Assembly: GCA_964510225.1 (NCBI GenBank)
Contig: CAZEAN010000035.1
Coordinates: forward strand, 1 to 50,439
Reading direction: 5' to 3'
Source of the DNA: CAZEAN01 sp964510225
GTDB lineage: Bacteria > Planctomycetota > Planctomycetia > Isosphaerales > Isosphaeraceae
Length of the DNA stretch: 50,439 nucleotides
The notes under the pieces were generated by a model. That model worked only from the letters and a program-made list of their open reading frames with translations, searched no databases and was not told the origin of the DNA. The position numbers were made by a program, and so were the translations under genes. This document shows, one piece after another, positions 1 through 8,092 of the stretch (position 1 is the stretch's first letter; every line of letters starts with the position of its first letter).

Positions 1-153
1 GAGAATGTAGCTATGGCGCGATGGCTCGCGGCGAGCGAAGACCGCTTGATCGCACTCAGCGTGGTAGAATCCCGTGCAACATCGGTTGGGACTGCCTTTG
101 GTCTCGACCATTCGGGAGCGTCTCCACGGAGTGTTCCAGAGCGTGCGGCCTAA
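1..153 (+). CDS. C-terminal end of an unidentified protein (partial)
   Basis: Reading frame 1 is open from the first base of the window to the TAA at 151-153, giving the last 50 residues of a protein that begins outside the window. The visible part (ENVAMARWLAASEDRLIAL...) contains no motif I recognise. It lies immediately upstream of a glycosyltransferase gene on the same strand, so it may belong to the same surface-polysaccharide cluster, but that is inference from position only. The reading could also be a chance open frame, since it is short. Confidence 0.45.
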   Translation, partial: ENVAMARWLAASEDRLIALSVVESRATSVGTAFGLDHSGASPRSVPERAA

Positions 154-192
154 TTGTGTGACCCGTCTCTTAAACCCTGCGTTTATAATCCT

Positions 193-1464
193 ATGAAGCT
201 CGATCCGGCTCGTGCGATCACTGACAGGGTACAACGATCGGATCCGCCCTGGACGGGACGGTTTCCAAGGACCGACGACCGGCTCGATCCTTGTCAGAGA
301 TTCCGAGATTGCCGAGACGAGAGTCGGATCCGGGTCTTGGTGGCGATGCCGACCTCCAATCAAATGTACTCAGGGATCGGTCGCGCGATTAAAGAACTCT
401 GTTGCCGCCTGGATGACCGAATCGACTTTACATTCGCGCTCGATGATCGCGATCCGAGGACACTCCGCCGAGTCTGGGAATTGACCTCGAGACTCCGAGG
501 TTCGCTCTGTATCGGGGCACACCGGATGGAGCCCGATTGGATTGATCCCTCGAACGTTGACTTGCCTGCCTTGGTGGCCCGTGGCGACTGGGACTTGATC
601 GAGCTTATTGGCTTTGCAAACGCCGCAACGGGCCGCGATGTCTTGGAGCACATTAGCGATCGAACGGCACTCTGCTACACACCGCACGATCAGCCCTTGT
701 CGACGATTATGATGACGGCTGAAGAGGCGGCAAATGTGGCAACGATCCACCGCCGGGTTCTCAATCGGGCCGACCTCGTACTCGCTGACTCACCTGCCGA
801 GCGTCTCGCGCTGCAACGCATCTGCCCTCAACGATTGAACGTCCGCGAGTTGCCGCTCGGCTGCGATTTCGGATCCTTCAAGCCGGGCAGAATCGATCGA
901 CCGCCACAGCTCCTCTTCGTCGGCGATCTCGCCGAGCCTCGTAAACGGTTTGATCGAGTGATCGAGGTCTTTGCCGATCTGCATCAGCAACACCCCGAAT
1001 ATCAGCTCCTTGTAATCGGGAATCGATCCGATGCAGCGGCGGATCAATTTCCAGAATCGGTTCGGAGCGCCGTGAAACTCCGAGGCTATGTTACTGAAGC
1101 AGAGTTGAGCGATGCCTACGCGACGAGTCGGGCCTTGTTTCTTCTCTCCGAAGTAGAGGCGTTCGGCCTCCCGATTCTCGAAGCGATGGCCTCGGGTACA
1201 CCCGTCGTTTTAAGTGACCTCGAGACGACTCGGAGCCTCTTTCAAGACTGTCGTGCCGCTCATTTTGTCCCTGGAGATCGCCCCGAAGAGATTCGAGGAA
1301 TCGTCGGTCGACTCCTTGAGCATTGGTCCGATTCGGTCCGGGCTGCGATTGACGATCTACCGAACCTCCAAGCCCGGTTCGACTGGAATCAACTTGCGGA
1401 TCGGAAGTCCGAAGCAATGAGGGCGGCCTGGTATCGACGAAACTCCTGGTCCTGGAGCGCTTGA
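193..1464 (+). CDS. Glycosyltransferase family 4 (GT-B fold)
   Basis: Predicted retaining glycosyltransferase that moves a sugar from a nucleotide-sugar donor, probably at the inner face of the membrane during polysaccharide synthesis. The first beta strand and glycine-rich loop appear at RIRVLVAMPTSNQMYSGIGR. The second Rossmann domain starts near LLFVGDLAEPRKRF, and the donor-site EX7E motif reads EAFGLPILE followed by GTPVVLSD. The frame is open back to a TTG at 154, but ATG 193 is preferred; either start keeps the whole fold, while ATG 346 would cut the first strand. The gene ends by overlapping the next one. Acceptor and sugar cannot be told from sequence. Confidence 0.85.
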   Translation: MKLDPARAITDRVQRSDPPWTGRFPRTDDRLDPCQRFRDCRDESRIRVLVAMPTSNQMYSGIGRAIKELCCRLDDRIDFTFALDDRDPRTLRRVWELTSRLRGSLCIGAHRMEPDWIDPSNVDLPALVARGDWDLIELIGFANAATGRDVLEHISDRTALCYTPHDQPLSTIMMTAEEAANVATIHRRVLNRADLVLADSPAERLALQRICPQRLNVRELPLGCDFGSFKPGRIDRPPQLLFVGDLAEPRKRFDRVIEVFADLHQQHPEYQLLVIGNRSDAAADQFPESVRSAVKLRGYVTEAELSDAYATSRALFLLSEVEAFGLPILEAMASGTPVVLSDLETTRSLFQDCRAAHFVPGDRPEEIRGIVGRLLEHWSDSVRAAIDDLPNLQARFDWNQLADRKSEAMRAAWYRRNSWSWSA

Positions 1465-1469
1465 GTCGA

Positions 1470-2318
1470 ATGACGATGATTTCCTATGCTCAGAATGGTG
1501 AAGATGTTTTGCTTAATCGGTTGTTTCATGGTCATTATCAAGGCTTGTATGTAGATGTGGGTGCAAATCACCCCACGCTGCACTCGGTCACACGGCACTT
1601 TTACAACAGCGGCTGGCGGGGGATCAACATCGAGCCAGTCCCCCAAGTCTTTGCTTTACTTGAAGCTGAGCGCCCTGACGAGATCAATTTACCAGTGGCG
1701 GTCTCCGACCATGAAGGGACGATGACGCTCCACGAGCCTCCGACCTCGCTCGGGATGGCAACGTTGAATCGCGATTTTGCCAATGGTCTCCGCACACATG
1801 GTTATCATTACATTGAACGAAATGTGACCGTTACAACATTAAAGTTGGTTTGTGCTCAATATGTTGGCGACTCACAAATTGACTTCATGAAGATTGATGT
1901 CGAAGGGCATGAGGGGGCAGTGATTCGGGGAGGCGATTGGACTCGCTGGAGGCCACGGGTAGTGCTGGTTGAGGCCACGATTGCGCCTGAATCTTGGGAA
2001 CCTGTCTTACTGGAAGCAGGTTACTGTGTGGCGGCATTTGACGGCCTTAATCGTTACTATGTCCGATCTGAAGATGCAGAGTTGATGGTCCCGAAGCTTC
2101 AAGCACCGGCCAACGTCCTCGATCAGTTTACGACGTTCGAGCATCTTCAAGAACTGGAATCGCTTCGAGCCGAGCGCGATGCAGCACTCGAGCGGCTATT
2201 GGCATATGAAGGGCTCGGGCCGACCGCGACCGCACTTGCCCATCGATTGCAGGTCATTGGCAAGGGATGGCCACTCGCCGGTTCCTTAGTACGTCGATTT
2301 ATATCAAAGGCTGGTTAG
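1470..2318 (+). CDS. FkbM-family methyltransferase with coiled-coil and GLGP tail
   Basis: Predicted SAM-dependent O-methyltransferase of the FkbM family, which commonly decorates sugars of surface glycans. The N-terminal ISYAQNGEDVLL signature, the SAM-binding VDVGANHP loop, NIEPVP and KIDVEGHE are all present in the family order. After the catalytic domain (to about residue 215) comes a short Glu/Arg-rich helix and a C-terminal tail starting at EGLGP. The frame opens at TTG 1461 overlapping the stop of the glycosyltransferase; ATG 1470 places the start just before the conserved ISYAQNGED. Tight spacing implies co-transcription with the glycosyltransferase. The tail resembles that of the next gene and is not part of the catalytic fold. 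Confidence 0.88.
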   Translation: MTMISYAQNGEDVLLNRLFHGHYQGLYVDVGANHPTLHSVTRHFYNSGWRGINIEPVPQVFALLEAERPDEINLPVAVSDHEGTMTLHEPPTSLGMATLNRDFANGLRTHGYHYIERNVTVTTLKLVCAQYVGDSQIDFMKIDVEGHEGAVIRGGDWTRWRPRVVLVEATIAPESWEPVLLEAGYCVAAFDGLNRYYVRSEDAELMVPKLQAPANVLDQFTTFEHLQELESLRAERDAALERLLAYEGLGPTATALAHRLQVIGKGWPLAGSLVRRFISKAG

Positions 2319-2383
2319 GCAAATAGGTGTCTTAAGCGTGAGAAGCGACAGAATCAGCGATGTGAACAGATCGGAGTTGATTC

Positions 2384-3412
2384 ATGCTTGACCGACATGT
2401 CGGTAAGGTACTTGAACGAATCGGCCCCGATGATCGGGTTCTTGATGTTGGTGGCTGGGCGCGTTGTTTTAATCGAGCCGATACGGTCATCGATAAGTTT
2501 TCTTATGAGACCCGAGGTCAGGCCTACAACGATCGTCTCGGAATCGGCCCGCAAGGGGGATCGGAGGAGCGATTTAGTCGCGAGCGCTGGATCTGCCGCG
2601 ATCTCTGTGATCGAGAACCCTGGCCGTTTCCCGATCGATGGTTCGACTACTGCACTTGCTCGCACACCCTCGAAGATCTCCGCGACCCGCTCTGGGTCTG
2701 CTCTGAAATCCAACGTGTTGCCAAGGCCGGCTATATCGAGTGCCCATCGTTAGCGTTCGAGCTTACGCGAGGGCGCGAAGCCTGCGTGCCCGTGGGGCTT
2801 TCCCACCACCTCTGGTTGGTAGAGGTGGAGGACCAGACAATAACGTTTCTGCCGAAGCTGCACAATCTCCACGGTGATCCCGCCCTTAGCCTCCCTGCTG
2901 AAGTCGGAGCAACACTCAGCGAAGCAGATCAGGTGACCTCGCTCTTTTGGGAAGATCAATTCGAGTTTAAGGAAGGGTGGCCCCATAGGCATCTCATCGA
3001 AGCTTTCGTTCACGAGTTAATCAAGGCGAGTACAGTAACAGTTTCAGAAGATCAAACTGTTTTAGAAAATCAAAAGTTGTTTGAGCTGAAAAAGTCGAAT
3101 CATGAACTGATGGGGAAGCTTTGGGAAGCTTCGGAAGAACTTGCCTATTCGAAGCAACAGTGGGAAGGGACCCAAGGGATGCTCGGGGCGGTCCAAGGGC
3201 AACTCAATGATGCTCTCAGAGCACTCCACGAATCGAACCAGCAAGCCGAGTGTTTCGCCAACGCGATGCGGGAGGTGCGAGTCCGGCTGGATCAGGTCGA
3301 AGGACTTGGTCCCAGCTCGCTCCGGATTGCTCGGGGGATCCAAAAAGCTGCCGTCCGCCATCCACGACTCGCGTCACTCGCCCGCTTGGTCCTGAATCGT
3401 CCGCGATCTTGA
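2384..3412 (+). CDS. Class I SAM methyltransferase-like protein with C-terminal coiled coil
   Basis: The first 110 or so residues look like a methyltransferase type 11 domain: motif I reads RVLDVGGW and the post-II/motif IV region reads WPFPDRWFDYCTCSHTLEDL. A middle region of about 100 residues is of unknown role. Residues about 220-300 are rich in Glu, Gln, Leu and Lys with heptad-like spacing, suggesting a coiled coil. The protein ends with EGLGPSSLRIARGIQ and a basic amphipathic stretch, very like the tail of the FkbM protein upstream. It is the last gene of the surface-glycan cluster. Substrate unknown. Confidence 0.75.
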   Translation: MLDRHVGKVLERIGPDDRVLDVGGWARCFNRADTVIDKFSYETRGQAYNDRLGIGPQGGSEERFSRERWICRDLCDREPWPFPDRWFDYCTCSHTLEDLRDPLWVCSEIQRVAKAGYIECPSLAFELTRGREACVPVGLSHHLWLVEVEDQTITFLPKLHNLHGDPALSLPAEVGATLSEADQVTSLFWEDQFEFKEGWPHRHLIEAFVHELIKASTVTVSEDQTVLENQKLFELKKSNHELMGKLWEASEELAYSKQQWEGTQGMLGAVQGQLNDALRALHESNQQAECFANAMREVRVRLDQVEGLGPSSLRIARGIQKAAVRHPRLASLARLVLNRPRS

Positions 3413-3759
3413 CGGGCGTTGCTCGCGTTTCTGACGATCGACGACGGAGTGGGGAGCGATTCGAATTTCGGCTTGACGACATACCCCTCGAAGATGTGGC
3501 AGAATACAAACTGTTGAATCCTGAGACTGCCTCGGGCAATACGCCATCGTTCGCTTCAGGATGAGTGGAGGCATCTTCGGCAGACCGCTCGGGGACTCCG
3601 ATCGATTGATCCGATGGTTTCTCCTTCTACGGGATCGACGGGTTGTGTCAGCGCCAACCGGTGGATGACATGAAAGCCCTTCGATCACTGCACAGAGTCT
3701 CGACGACGAACCGGAATGTGACAGAATTGCAAGGGACTTGAACGGCCTGGAGTCAATCC
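3413..3759. other. Intergenic region, no gene seen
   Basis: About 350 bases between the methyltransferase and the DedA-like gene. Short open frames on both strands have no recognisable product. There is a TTGACG at 3473 but no well-spaced -10, so I do not call a promoter. A GGAG about 10 bases before ATG 3760 could serve as the ribosome binding site of the next gene. Confidence 0.5.
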
Positions 3760-4452
3760 ATGAGTTTTCGGCACAAGCTCGCGCTTTTGATTGTGGTCCT
3801 CGTGATCATCCTATTGACGCCGTTTGCAATTTGGCACGAGGAAATGGATGCCTACTTTGCGTCGGAGGACTATCAGCTATGGTTGGCTTCGGTCAGGCCC
3901 TACGCTTGGGCGATCGGCATTGCATTGATCGTGGGTGACCTGATCTTGCCAGTGCCGACAACCACCGTGGTTGCGACGATGGGGACCCTCTATGGGACCT
4001 TCGTCGGGGGTCTGATCGGTGCCGTCGGAAGTGTCCTCGCTGGCCTTACCGCCTATGGCGTCGCACGATTGTTAGGGAAGCGTGGGGCGCAGCTCCTCGC
4101 TAGCGACGGTGAACTCTCTGAGTTTCGCCAATTCTTCGACACGTGGGGAGTCGCGGGTATCGTGGCTTCCAGGGCCTTGCCAGTGCTTCCGGAAATCCTC
4201 ACGCTCTTGGCCGGTTTGGCTCGGATGAACCTTGGCCGGTTTGTTCTCGCTCTCGTGGCTGGTGCGGCCCCGATGGGGTTCCTCCTCGCGTGGGCTGGAT
4301 CCGCTGCTGGGCAGTCTTCGGCTCTCTTGCTCGTACTGACGCTCCTGCCCGCTGGGCTCTGGTGTGGCTATCTTCTCATCATGGGTCGATCGAAAGATGA
4401 AGCCACGCAGGAGATCGATCGCTTGGAGGTGGGCTCGAACCCAGGCTCTTGA
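3760..4452 (+). CDS. DedA/TVP38 (VTT-domain) family membrane protein
   Basis: A 230-residue integral membrane protein. After an N-terminal membrane helix (residues about 8-25) comes the VTT-domain re-entrant region (GDLILPVPTTTVVATMGTL, then GAVGSVLAGLTAYGVARLLG). The conserved Arg/Pro motif appears as VASRALPVLPEILTLLAGL, followed by GRFVLALVAGAAP and a last membrane segment. Bacterial DedA/TVP38 proteins are linked to lipid scrambling or flipping of polyprenyl phosphate carriers and to envelope integrity; which applies here is not visible. The gene stands alone and faces a convergent lipoprotein gene. Confidence 0.85.
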   Translation: MSFRHKLALLIVVLVIILLTPFAIWHEEMDAYFASEDYQLWLASVRPYAWAIGIALIVGDLILPVPTTTVVATMGTLYGTFVGGLIGAVGSVLAGLTAYGVARLLGKRGAQLLASDGELSEFRQFFDTWGVAGIVASRALPVLPEILTLLAGLARMNLGRFVLALVAGAAPMGFLLAWAGSAAGQSSALLLVLTLLPAGLWCGYLLIMGRSKDEATQEIDRLEVGSNPGS

Positions 4453-4793
4453 CGGGTTCTTTTCCTCTCCCCCTCGCGACCTTGTTCCACTGAGTGCCTT
4501 TTACGAAGTCAATCTTGCGCGACCTGGTGGAAAGCTCTCTCCGTGCTCTTCGGAAGGTCGTGACTTGATCAAGAACGCTGGCACATGGATGGCGCCGATT
4601 GCAAGAATAATCGTTTAAGTCGGAACAAGGAGACCGCTGACTCGGACCATCGTTCACGATACGGACACCTTCAATTCGTGCTGAGGACAGTAGGCAGGTT
4701 CGCAACGGCAGTTCACGCCAATTCGGAGGCGTCCATCTGACTCGCCGTCCTTGATTATCCGACTTGAAATGTTGCTCTCGCCAGATTCGGCAT
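4453..4793. other. Intergenic region between convergent genes, no gene seen
   Basis: About 340 bases. A minus-strand open frame (4379-4870) crosses the whole gap and runs into both neighbours; it is Arg- and Ser-rich with no motif and I treat it as non-coding. I see no long perfect inverted repeat that would be a clear terminator. Confidence 0.5.
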
Positions 4794-5222
4794 TCACTGT
4801 TTGAGACTGTAAAGATCCCGCACAGTGGTCGAACCAGTAATCCCTTTAAGGAATTCGCTGATAGTTGCATCCTCGATTTGGAATCTCGTCACTCCAGGTC
4901 CGTCGCCCTCAACCTCAGTGATCCAGGCAGCAACGTAACCTGCAGGCGCTGGCTTGGTGGAATACGTCGCCGCCTTATCGCCTTCCAATATGACGTCCAG
5001 ACCATTGGCTGTGAGATCATAATCCGCCACGGTCGACTCGATGAGGTAATAGCAAGTGCTTCCGTTCTGTCTCGCCACCACCAATACACCGTCCGCTAGG
5101 TGGTAAATTTCTGCATTGTCTACAGTCTCCACATCGCCAGGAGAATAGCCATTACGGAAACCATCACGGGCACAACCGAAGAGGAGAAGAGCAGACAACA
5201 TGAGAAGTGGGAATCGGTTCAT
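4794..5222 (-). CDS. Small hypothetical lipoprotein
   Basis: A 142-residue protein with a signal peptide and lipobox (LLMLSALLLFGC), so the mature protein should start at Cys17 and be lipid-anchored. The remainder is a small acidic domain with no family I recognise; it includes DNAEIYHLADGVLVVARQ and STCYYLIEST. A GAAGGAA ribosome binding site sits 5-11 bases before the ATG. A short GTGAA-GCT-TTCAC inverted repeat lies about 45 bases upstream in the probable promoter region. Function unknown. Confidence 0.65.
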   Translation of the reverse strand: MNRFPLLMLSALLLFGCARDGFRNGYSPGDVETVDNAEIYHLADGVLVVARQNGSTCYYLIESTVADYDLTANGLDVILEGDKAATYSTKPAPAGYVAAWITEVEGDGPGVTRFQIEDATISEFLKGITGSTTVRDLYSLKQ

Positions 5223-5341
5223 CTTTTCCTTCGTTTCGCCTGCCCGGCGATTGTCTGAAAATGTGAAGCTTTCACGCTTTCTGTGGCGGCGTTAAGCTTG
5301 GGTGGATATCACTAATCCGTCATCATCGCAGATCACCGGGT

Positions 5342-5368
5342 AGGTTAACAGACCGAGGCTGTTAACCT
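5342..5368. repeat. Perfect 10-bp inverted repeat
   Basis: AGGTTAACAG, a 7-base spacer and CTGTTAACCT form a perfect hairpin or dyad. There is no T-run after it, and it lies about 120 bases upstream of the minus-strand lipoprotein gene. It could be an operator or a small terminator; I cannot tell which. Confidence 0.5.
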
Positions 5369-5434
5369 GTTGACCATCTTGTTTGTGAGCGACTAGCTGA
5401 CAACGTAGACAGTTAGACGGTCACGATTCAACAA

Positions 5435-5743
5435 CTATTGCAACTCAATGCGGTCGCTAAAGGCCTGGCGGGCGGCATTATCCACATTTAAGTGTTTGAC
5501 ATCGGCATTCACGCCGCAACCAATCAGATCGAACCGCTCCGAATAGCGTCCAATCAGATTCTCATGGCTTGGATCGTATTGATCATTCTTCGCAAAATCC
5601 ATGACAAATATGTTCTGGCGACTGGTGTTTCCGTCCTCGCATATCTCGCCTGCAATAGTCTTGTTCTTCTTCGTGAGGGCGTGACCAATCCCAATCAAGG
5701 GGGTGAGTACCCCCGTGGTGCTGTTTGTGCTCGTCGGTCTCAC
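5435..5743 (-). CDS. Possible hypothetical protein or gene fragment
   Basis: A 102-codon open frame whose second half (for example FDLIGCGVNADVKHLNVDN and the ending SDRIELQ) reads like real protein, while the first 20 residues are low-complexity Thr/Ser. No signal peptide and no recognised family. The plus strand across it is also open (5492-5830), so coding direction is uncertain. It may be the 3' end of a decayed gene. Low confidence. Confidence 0.25.
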   Translation of the reverse strand: MRPTSTNSTTGVLTPLIGIGHALTKKNKTIAGEICEDGNTSRQNIFVMDFAKNDQYDPSHENLIGRYSERFDLIGCGVNADVKHLNVDNAARQAFSDRIELQ

Positions 5744-6151
5744 TGTTGGGTTAGCAATCCTCCTCAGTCACAAAGAACGCTGATGGTTGTTGTTTATAAC
5801 GGCTACAGACGGTTAGGGTTGAGGACCTGACAGAGTCCGCTCAACGGCTGGGCAAAATGAGGGGAGTACATTCGTTCGCTCGGACCTGTTTGGTTCGTGT
5901 CGATTGTAATGATCGCGCCATTTGGGCAGAGAGGGTGATTGACACCGCAATCCTCCGTCGTTATGGTTCAAAATGTCACTGCCAGTTGGGCATGACATTG
6001 TCGATTGAAGAGATTTTGGGTCGGCGTCTCAAGGACTTATTACTAGGAAAGTAGTGCGCTGACTCAGGGATTGGCCTAGTAATGTCACGTTGATGGCCGG
6101 AGGAGGCTGTGCGTGGCATTCGCACACTACCACCAACGGAGTTGAACACCG

Positions 6152-6439
6152 ATGCTTCCGAAGATCTTGCTCGCCCTGCTTTTGGCGTTGGGTATTCTCG
6201 TTGTCACTTCCAACCACGCCTCTGCACACTTCGATAACCACGAAACTGGTGCATTAGAAAACGGCGACCACAAAGACCACAAAAGTGTGATTTACTACTA
6301 TCCCTGCTACCCAACCTACACCTACTGCTATCCGACCTATAGCTACTGCTATCCGACCTATACCTACTGTTACCCGACCTATAGCTACTGCTATCCGACT
6401 TACTCTTACTGCTACCCGACCTACTACCACTGCCGTTGA
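6152..6439 (+). CDS. Small secreted Cys/Tyr/Pro heptad-repeat protein
   Basis: A 95-residue protein with a clear signal peptide (hydrophobic residues 5-20, likely cut after ASA at about residue 25), a His/Asp-rich linker (HFDNHETGALENGDHKDHK) and then six copies of the heptad C-Y-P-T-Y-(T/S)-Y from Cys52 to the C-terminus. The result is a mature protein of mostly Tyr, Cys and Pro. GGAG lies about 13 bases before the ATG. Regular Cys/Tyr/Pro repeats suggest a cross-linked wall, sheath or adhesive protein, and the His-rich segment could bind metal; both are inference. I do not recognise a named family. Confidence 0.75.
   Translation: MLPKILLALLLALGILVVTSNHASAHFDNHETGALENGDHKDHKSVIYYYPCYPTYTYCYPTYSYCYPTYTYCYPTYSYCYPTYSYCYPTYYHCR
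6305..6430 (+). repeat. Six tandem 21-bp coding repeats (CYPTYxY)
   Basis: Each 21-base unit encodes Cys-Tyr-Pro-Thr-Tyr-Thr/Ser-Tyr. Units differ mainly at third codon positions (TGC/TGT, CCG/CCA/CCC, TAT/TAC), so the peptide is more conserved than the DNA. The last unit is altered to CYPTYYH followed by Cys-Arg-stop. Confidence 0.9.
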
Positions 6440-6514
6440 GTACAACCGAGGGCAGTTAGGTAAAGGGCTGTAGCTTCTAATAAAGTGGGGGGCTCAGCCA
6501 ATCTCGTTGTTAAA

Positions 6515-6540
6515 GGGCGAGTGAAGCATGCCACTCGCCC
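6515..6540. terminator. Probable bidirectional terminator hairpin
   Basis: GGGCGAGTG, an 8-base loop and CACTCGCCC form a 9-bp GC-rich perfect stem between two convergent genes. On the minus strand the stem is followed by CCCTTTAA, a weak T-tract, 30 bases after the stop of the oxidoreductase gene. Confidence 0.7.
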
Positions 6541-6570
6541 GTCGAAGCTCAAGGTAAAATCTCGAAGAGA

Positions 6571-7917
6571 CTAAACTTGGTTCGGAACGATAAATGGTGC
6601 CCGATAGTTTCGTGTGAGCATGGCGTCCGCTTCGGGATCGTTGACGAAAGATTCTGAGGTGCTGTCGATCTGGAGCTTGCGACCAAGGCGTAGGGCAATG
6701 TTCCCGAGGTGGCAGTAGGCACTCGAGAGGTGACCTTCTTCGATGTCAGCATTGAGGATCGAAGAATCCCGAGCACGGACGGCATCAATGAAGTTCGCGA
6801 AGTGATCGCCACCACCAGAACCCTTCGGACCTGGTTCCATCTTGTGGCCGAAGTAGGTCTGCCAGCTCGAGTAGCTGGTAATCGTGAGGATCCCTTCAGA
6901 TCCGTAGAAAATGTCACCGATCTTGACATCCATCTCATCGTTGGTCGGCAAGCCGCGGACCTCGAATTGGAGAAGGATGTCGTCGAACTCGAAGTTCACC
7001 GTCTGCGTGTTGGCGGTGTTGCCGTCGTCATCCACAGCGTAGCGACCGCCAGCCGACTGGACCGTGTTCGGGAAAGTGTTCTTGCCGATCCCCCAACGGG
7101 CGAGGTCCATCTGGTGGATCCCTTGGTTCCCCAAGTCGCCGTTGCCAGTGTTGTGAACCCAGTGCCAGTTGTAGTGAAGGATGTTCGGGTTGTAGACCGA
7201 GGGATCGCCTGGCTTGTGGAATTCAGCAGGACCGGTCCAGAGGTCGAAATCGAGTGTTTTCGGTACCGACTTCAGGGGTGACTTGCCAATCGAACCGCGA
7301 GGCTTGTAGCAAAGCCCCTTCGCCATGTAGAGCTTGCCGATTCCGCCGTCACGGATGAACTTCATCGCATCCTGGAGACCCTTACTGCTCCGGCATTGAG
7401 TCCCGGTCTGTACGATCCGATCGTACTTCCGAGCCGCATCGACCATCTTCCGGCCTTCGAAGACGTTATGGCTGACCGGCTTCTCAACGTACACATCTTT
7501 GCCAGCCTGACATGCCCAGATGGTCATCAGCGAATGCCAATGATTCGGGGTCGCAATCGAAACAATGTCGATGGTCTTGTCTTCGAGGAGTTCACGGATG
7601 TCCTGATAGAAGGTCGGGCGCGTCCCGTAATTCTCTTCGACAGTCGTCATCGCTTTGCCGATGACTTCCTCGTCCGCATCGCAGATCGCGGTGATTCGGA
7701 TCCCTTGGTCTTTGAGGTTCGAGAATCCCTTCACATGGCTCATCCCGCGACCACGGACCCCGACGACGGCGACATTAAGTGCGTCGTTAGGGCCAGTTGC
7801 CTTGGATTCGCCTTTTGCTTCGGCTTCGGAATCGCCTCGGGCAACTGTCGATGCCCCAAGTGCAGCCATGCTTGCGGCTGATGCTTCTAGGAAATGTCGG
7901 CGTTGAATCGACCGCAT
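6571..7917 (-). CDS. Gfo/Idh/MocA family oxidoreductase with Tat signal
   Basis: Predicted NAD(P)-dependent sugar or polyol oxidoreductase exported folded. Residues 1-28 are a twin-arginine signal (SIQRRHFLEASAASMAALG). The Rossmann domain starts at LNVAVVGVRGRGMSH, the substrate/cofactor EKP motif is in YVEKPVSHN, and the C-terminal domain includes the NWHWVHNTGNGDLGNQGIHQ region typical of the planctomycete subfamily. Its 448 residues are normal for the group. A strong GGAGGAAG ribosome binding site precedes the ATG. It stands as a single gene. Tat-exported members are very numerous in planctomycetes and are assumed to act on algal polysaccharide-derived sugars; the substrate is unknown. 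Confidence 0.9.
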   Translation of the reverse strand: MRSIQRRHFLEASAASMAALGASTVARGDSEAEAKGESKATGPNDALNVAVVGVRGRGMSHVKGFSNLKDQGIRITAICDADEEVIGKAMTTVEENYGTRPTFYQDIRELLEDKTIDIVSIATPNHWHSLMTIWACQAGKDVYVEKPVSHNVFEGRKMVDAARKYDRIVQTGTQCRSSKGLQDAMKFIRDGGIGKLYMAKGLCYKPRGSIGKSPLKSVPKTLDFDLWTGPAEFHKPGDPSVYNPNILHYNWHWVHNTGNGDLGNQGIHQMDLARWGIGKNTFPNTVQSAGGRYAVDDDGNTANTQTVNFEFDDILLQFEVRGLPTNDEMDVKIGDIFYGSEGILTITSYSSWQTYFGHKMEPGPKGSGGGDHFANFIDAVRARDSSILNADIEEGHLSSAYCHLGNIALRLGRKLQIDSTSESFVNDPEADAMLTRNYRAPFIVPNQV

Positions 7918-8092
7918 GACGCTCTTCCTCCGAGGAGTTCGGATGAATGTTTTAGGAAGGTCCGACCACCCTCATCAGAACGCTCTCACGCTGATCCGTC
8001 AAGGATTGGATCGATCAGATTCCCAAAGATTGCACGATTGATTTGTATGTGTGCTGATGTCTTTTAGGGTCGAGTTCGTACGGTTGCTCCCA

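Larger units (their letters stand above)
5223..6151. other. Long poorly coding region with possible gene remnants
   Basis: About 930 bases between the lipoprotein gene and the repeat-protein gene without a convincing full gene. It holds a perfect 10-bp inverted repeat (5342-5368), a minus-strand open frame (5435-5743, listed separately) and, on the plus strand, a GTG at 5703 followed by a 26-residue hydrophobic peptide (VVLFVLVGLTVGLAILL) that could be the end of a decayed membrane protein or a very small one. No RNA gene was recognised. Confidence 0.5.

Noticed and set aside
4379..4870. 163-codon minus-strand frame between DedA and the lipoprotein
   Set aside because: It runs across the ends of both convergent genes and has no motif or signal.
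6254..6445. Minus-strand open frame opposite the heptad-repeat gene (VAVGIGRIAVAI-like repeats)
   Set aside because: It is the mirror of the coding repeat; the plus strand has a signal peptide and ribosome binding site, the minus frame has neither.
6709..7281. 190-codon plus-strand frame opposite the oxidoreductase gene
   Set aside because: It lies antisense to a clear Gfo/Idh/MocA gene with conserved motifs.
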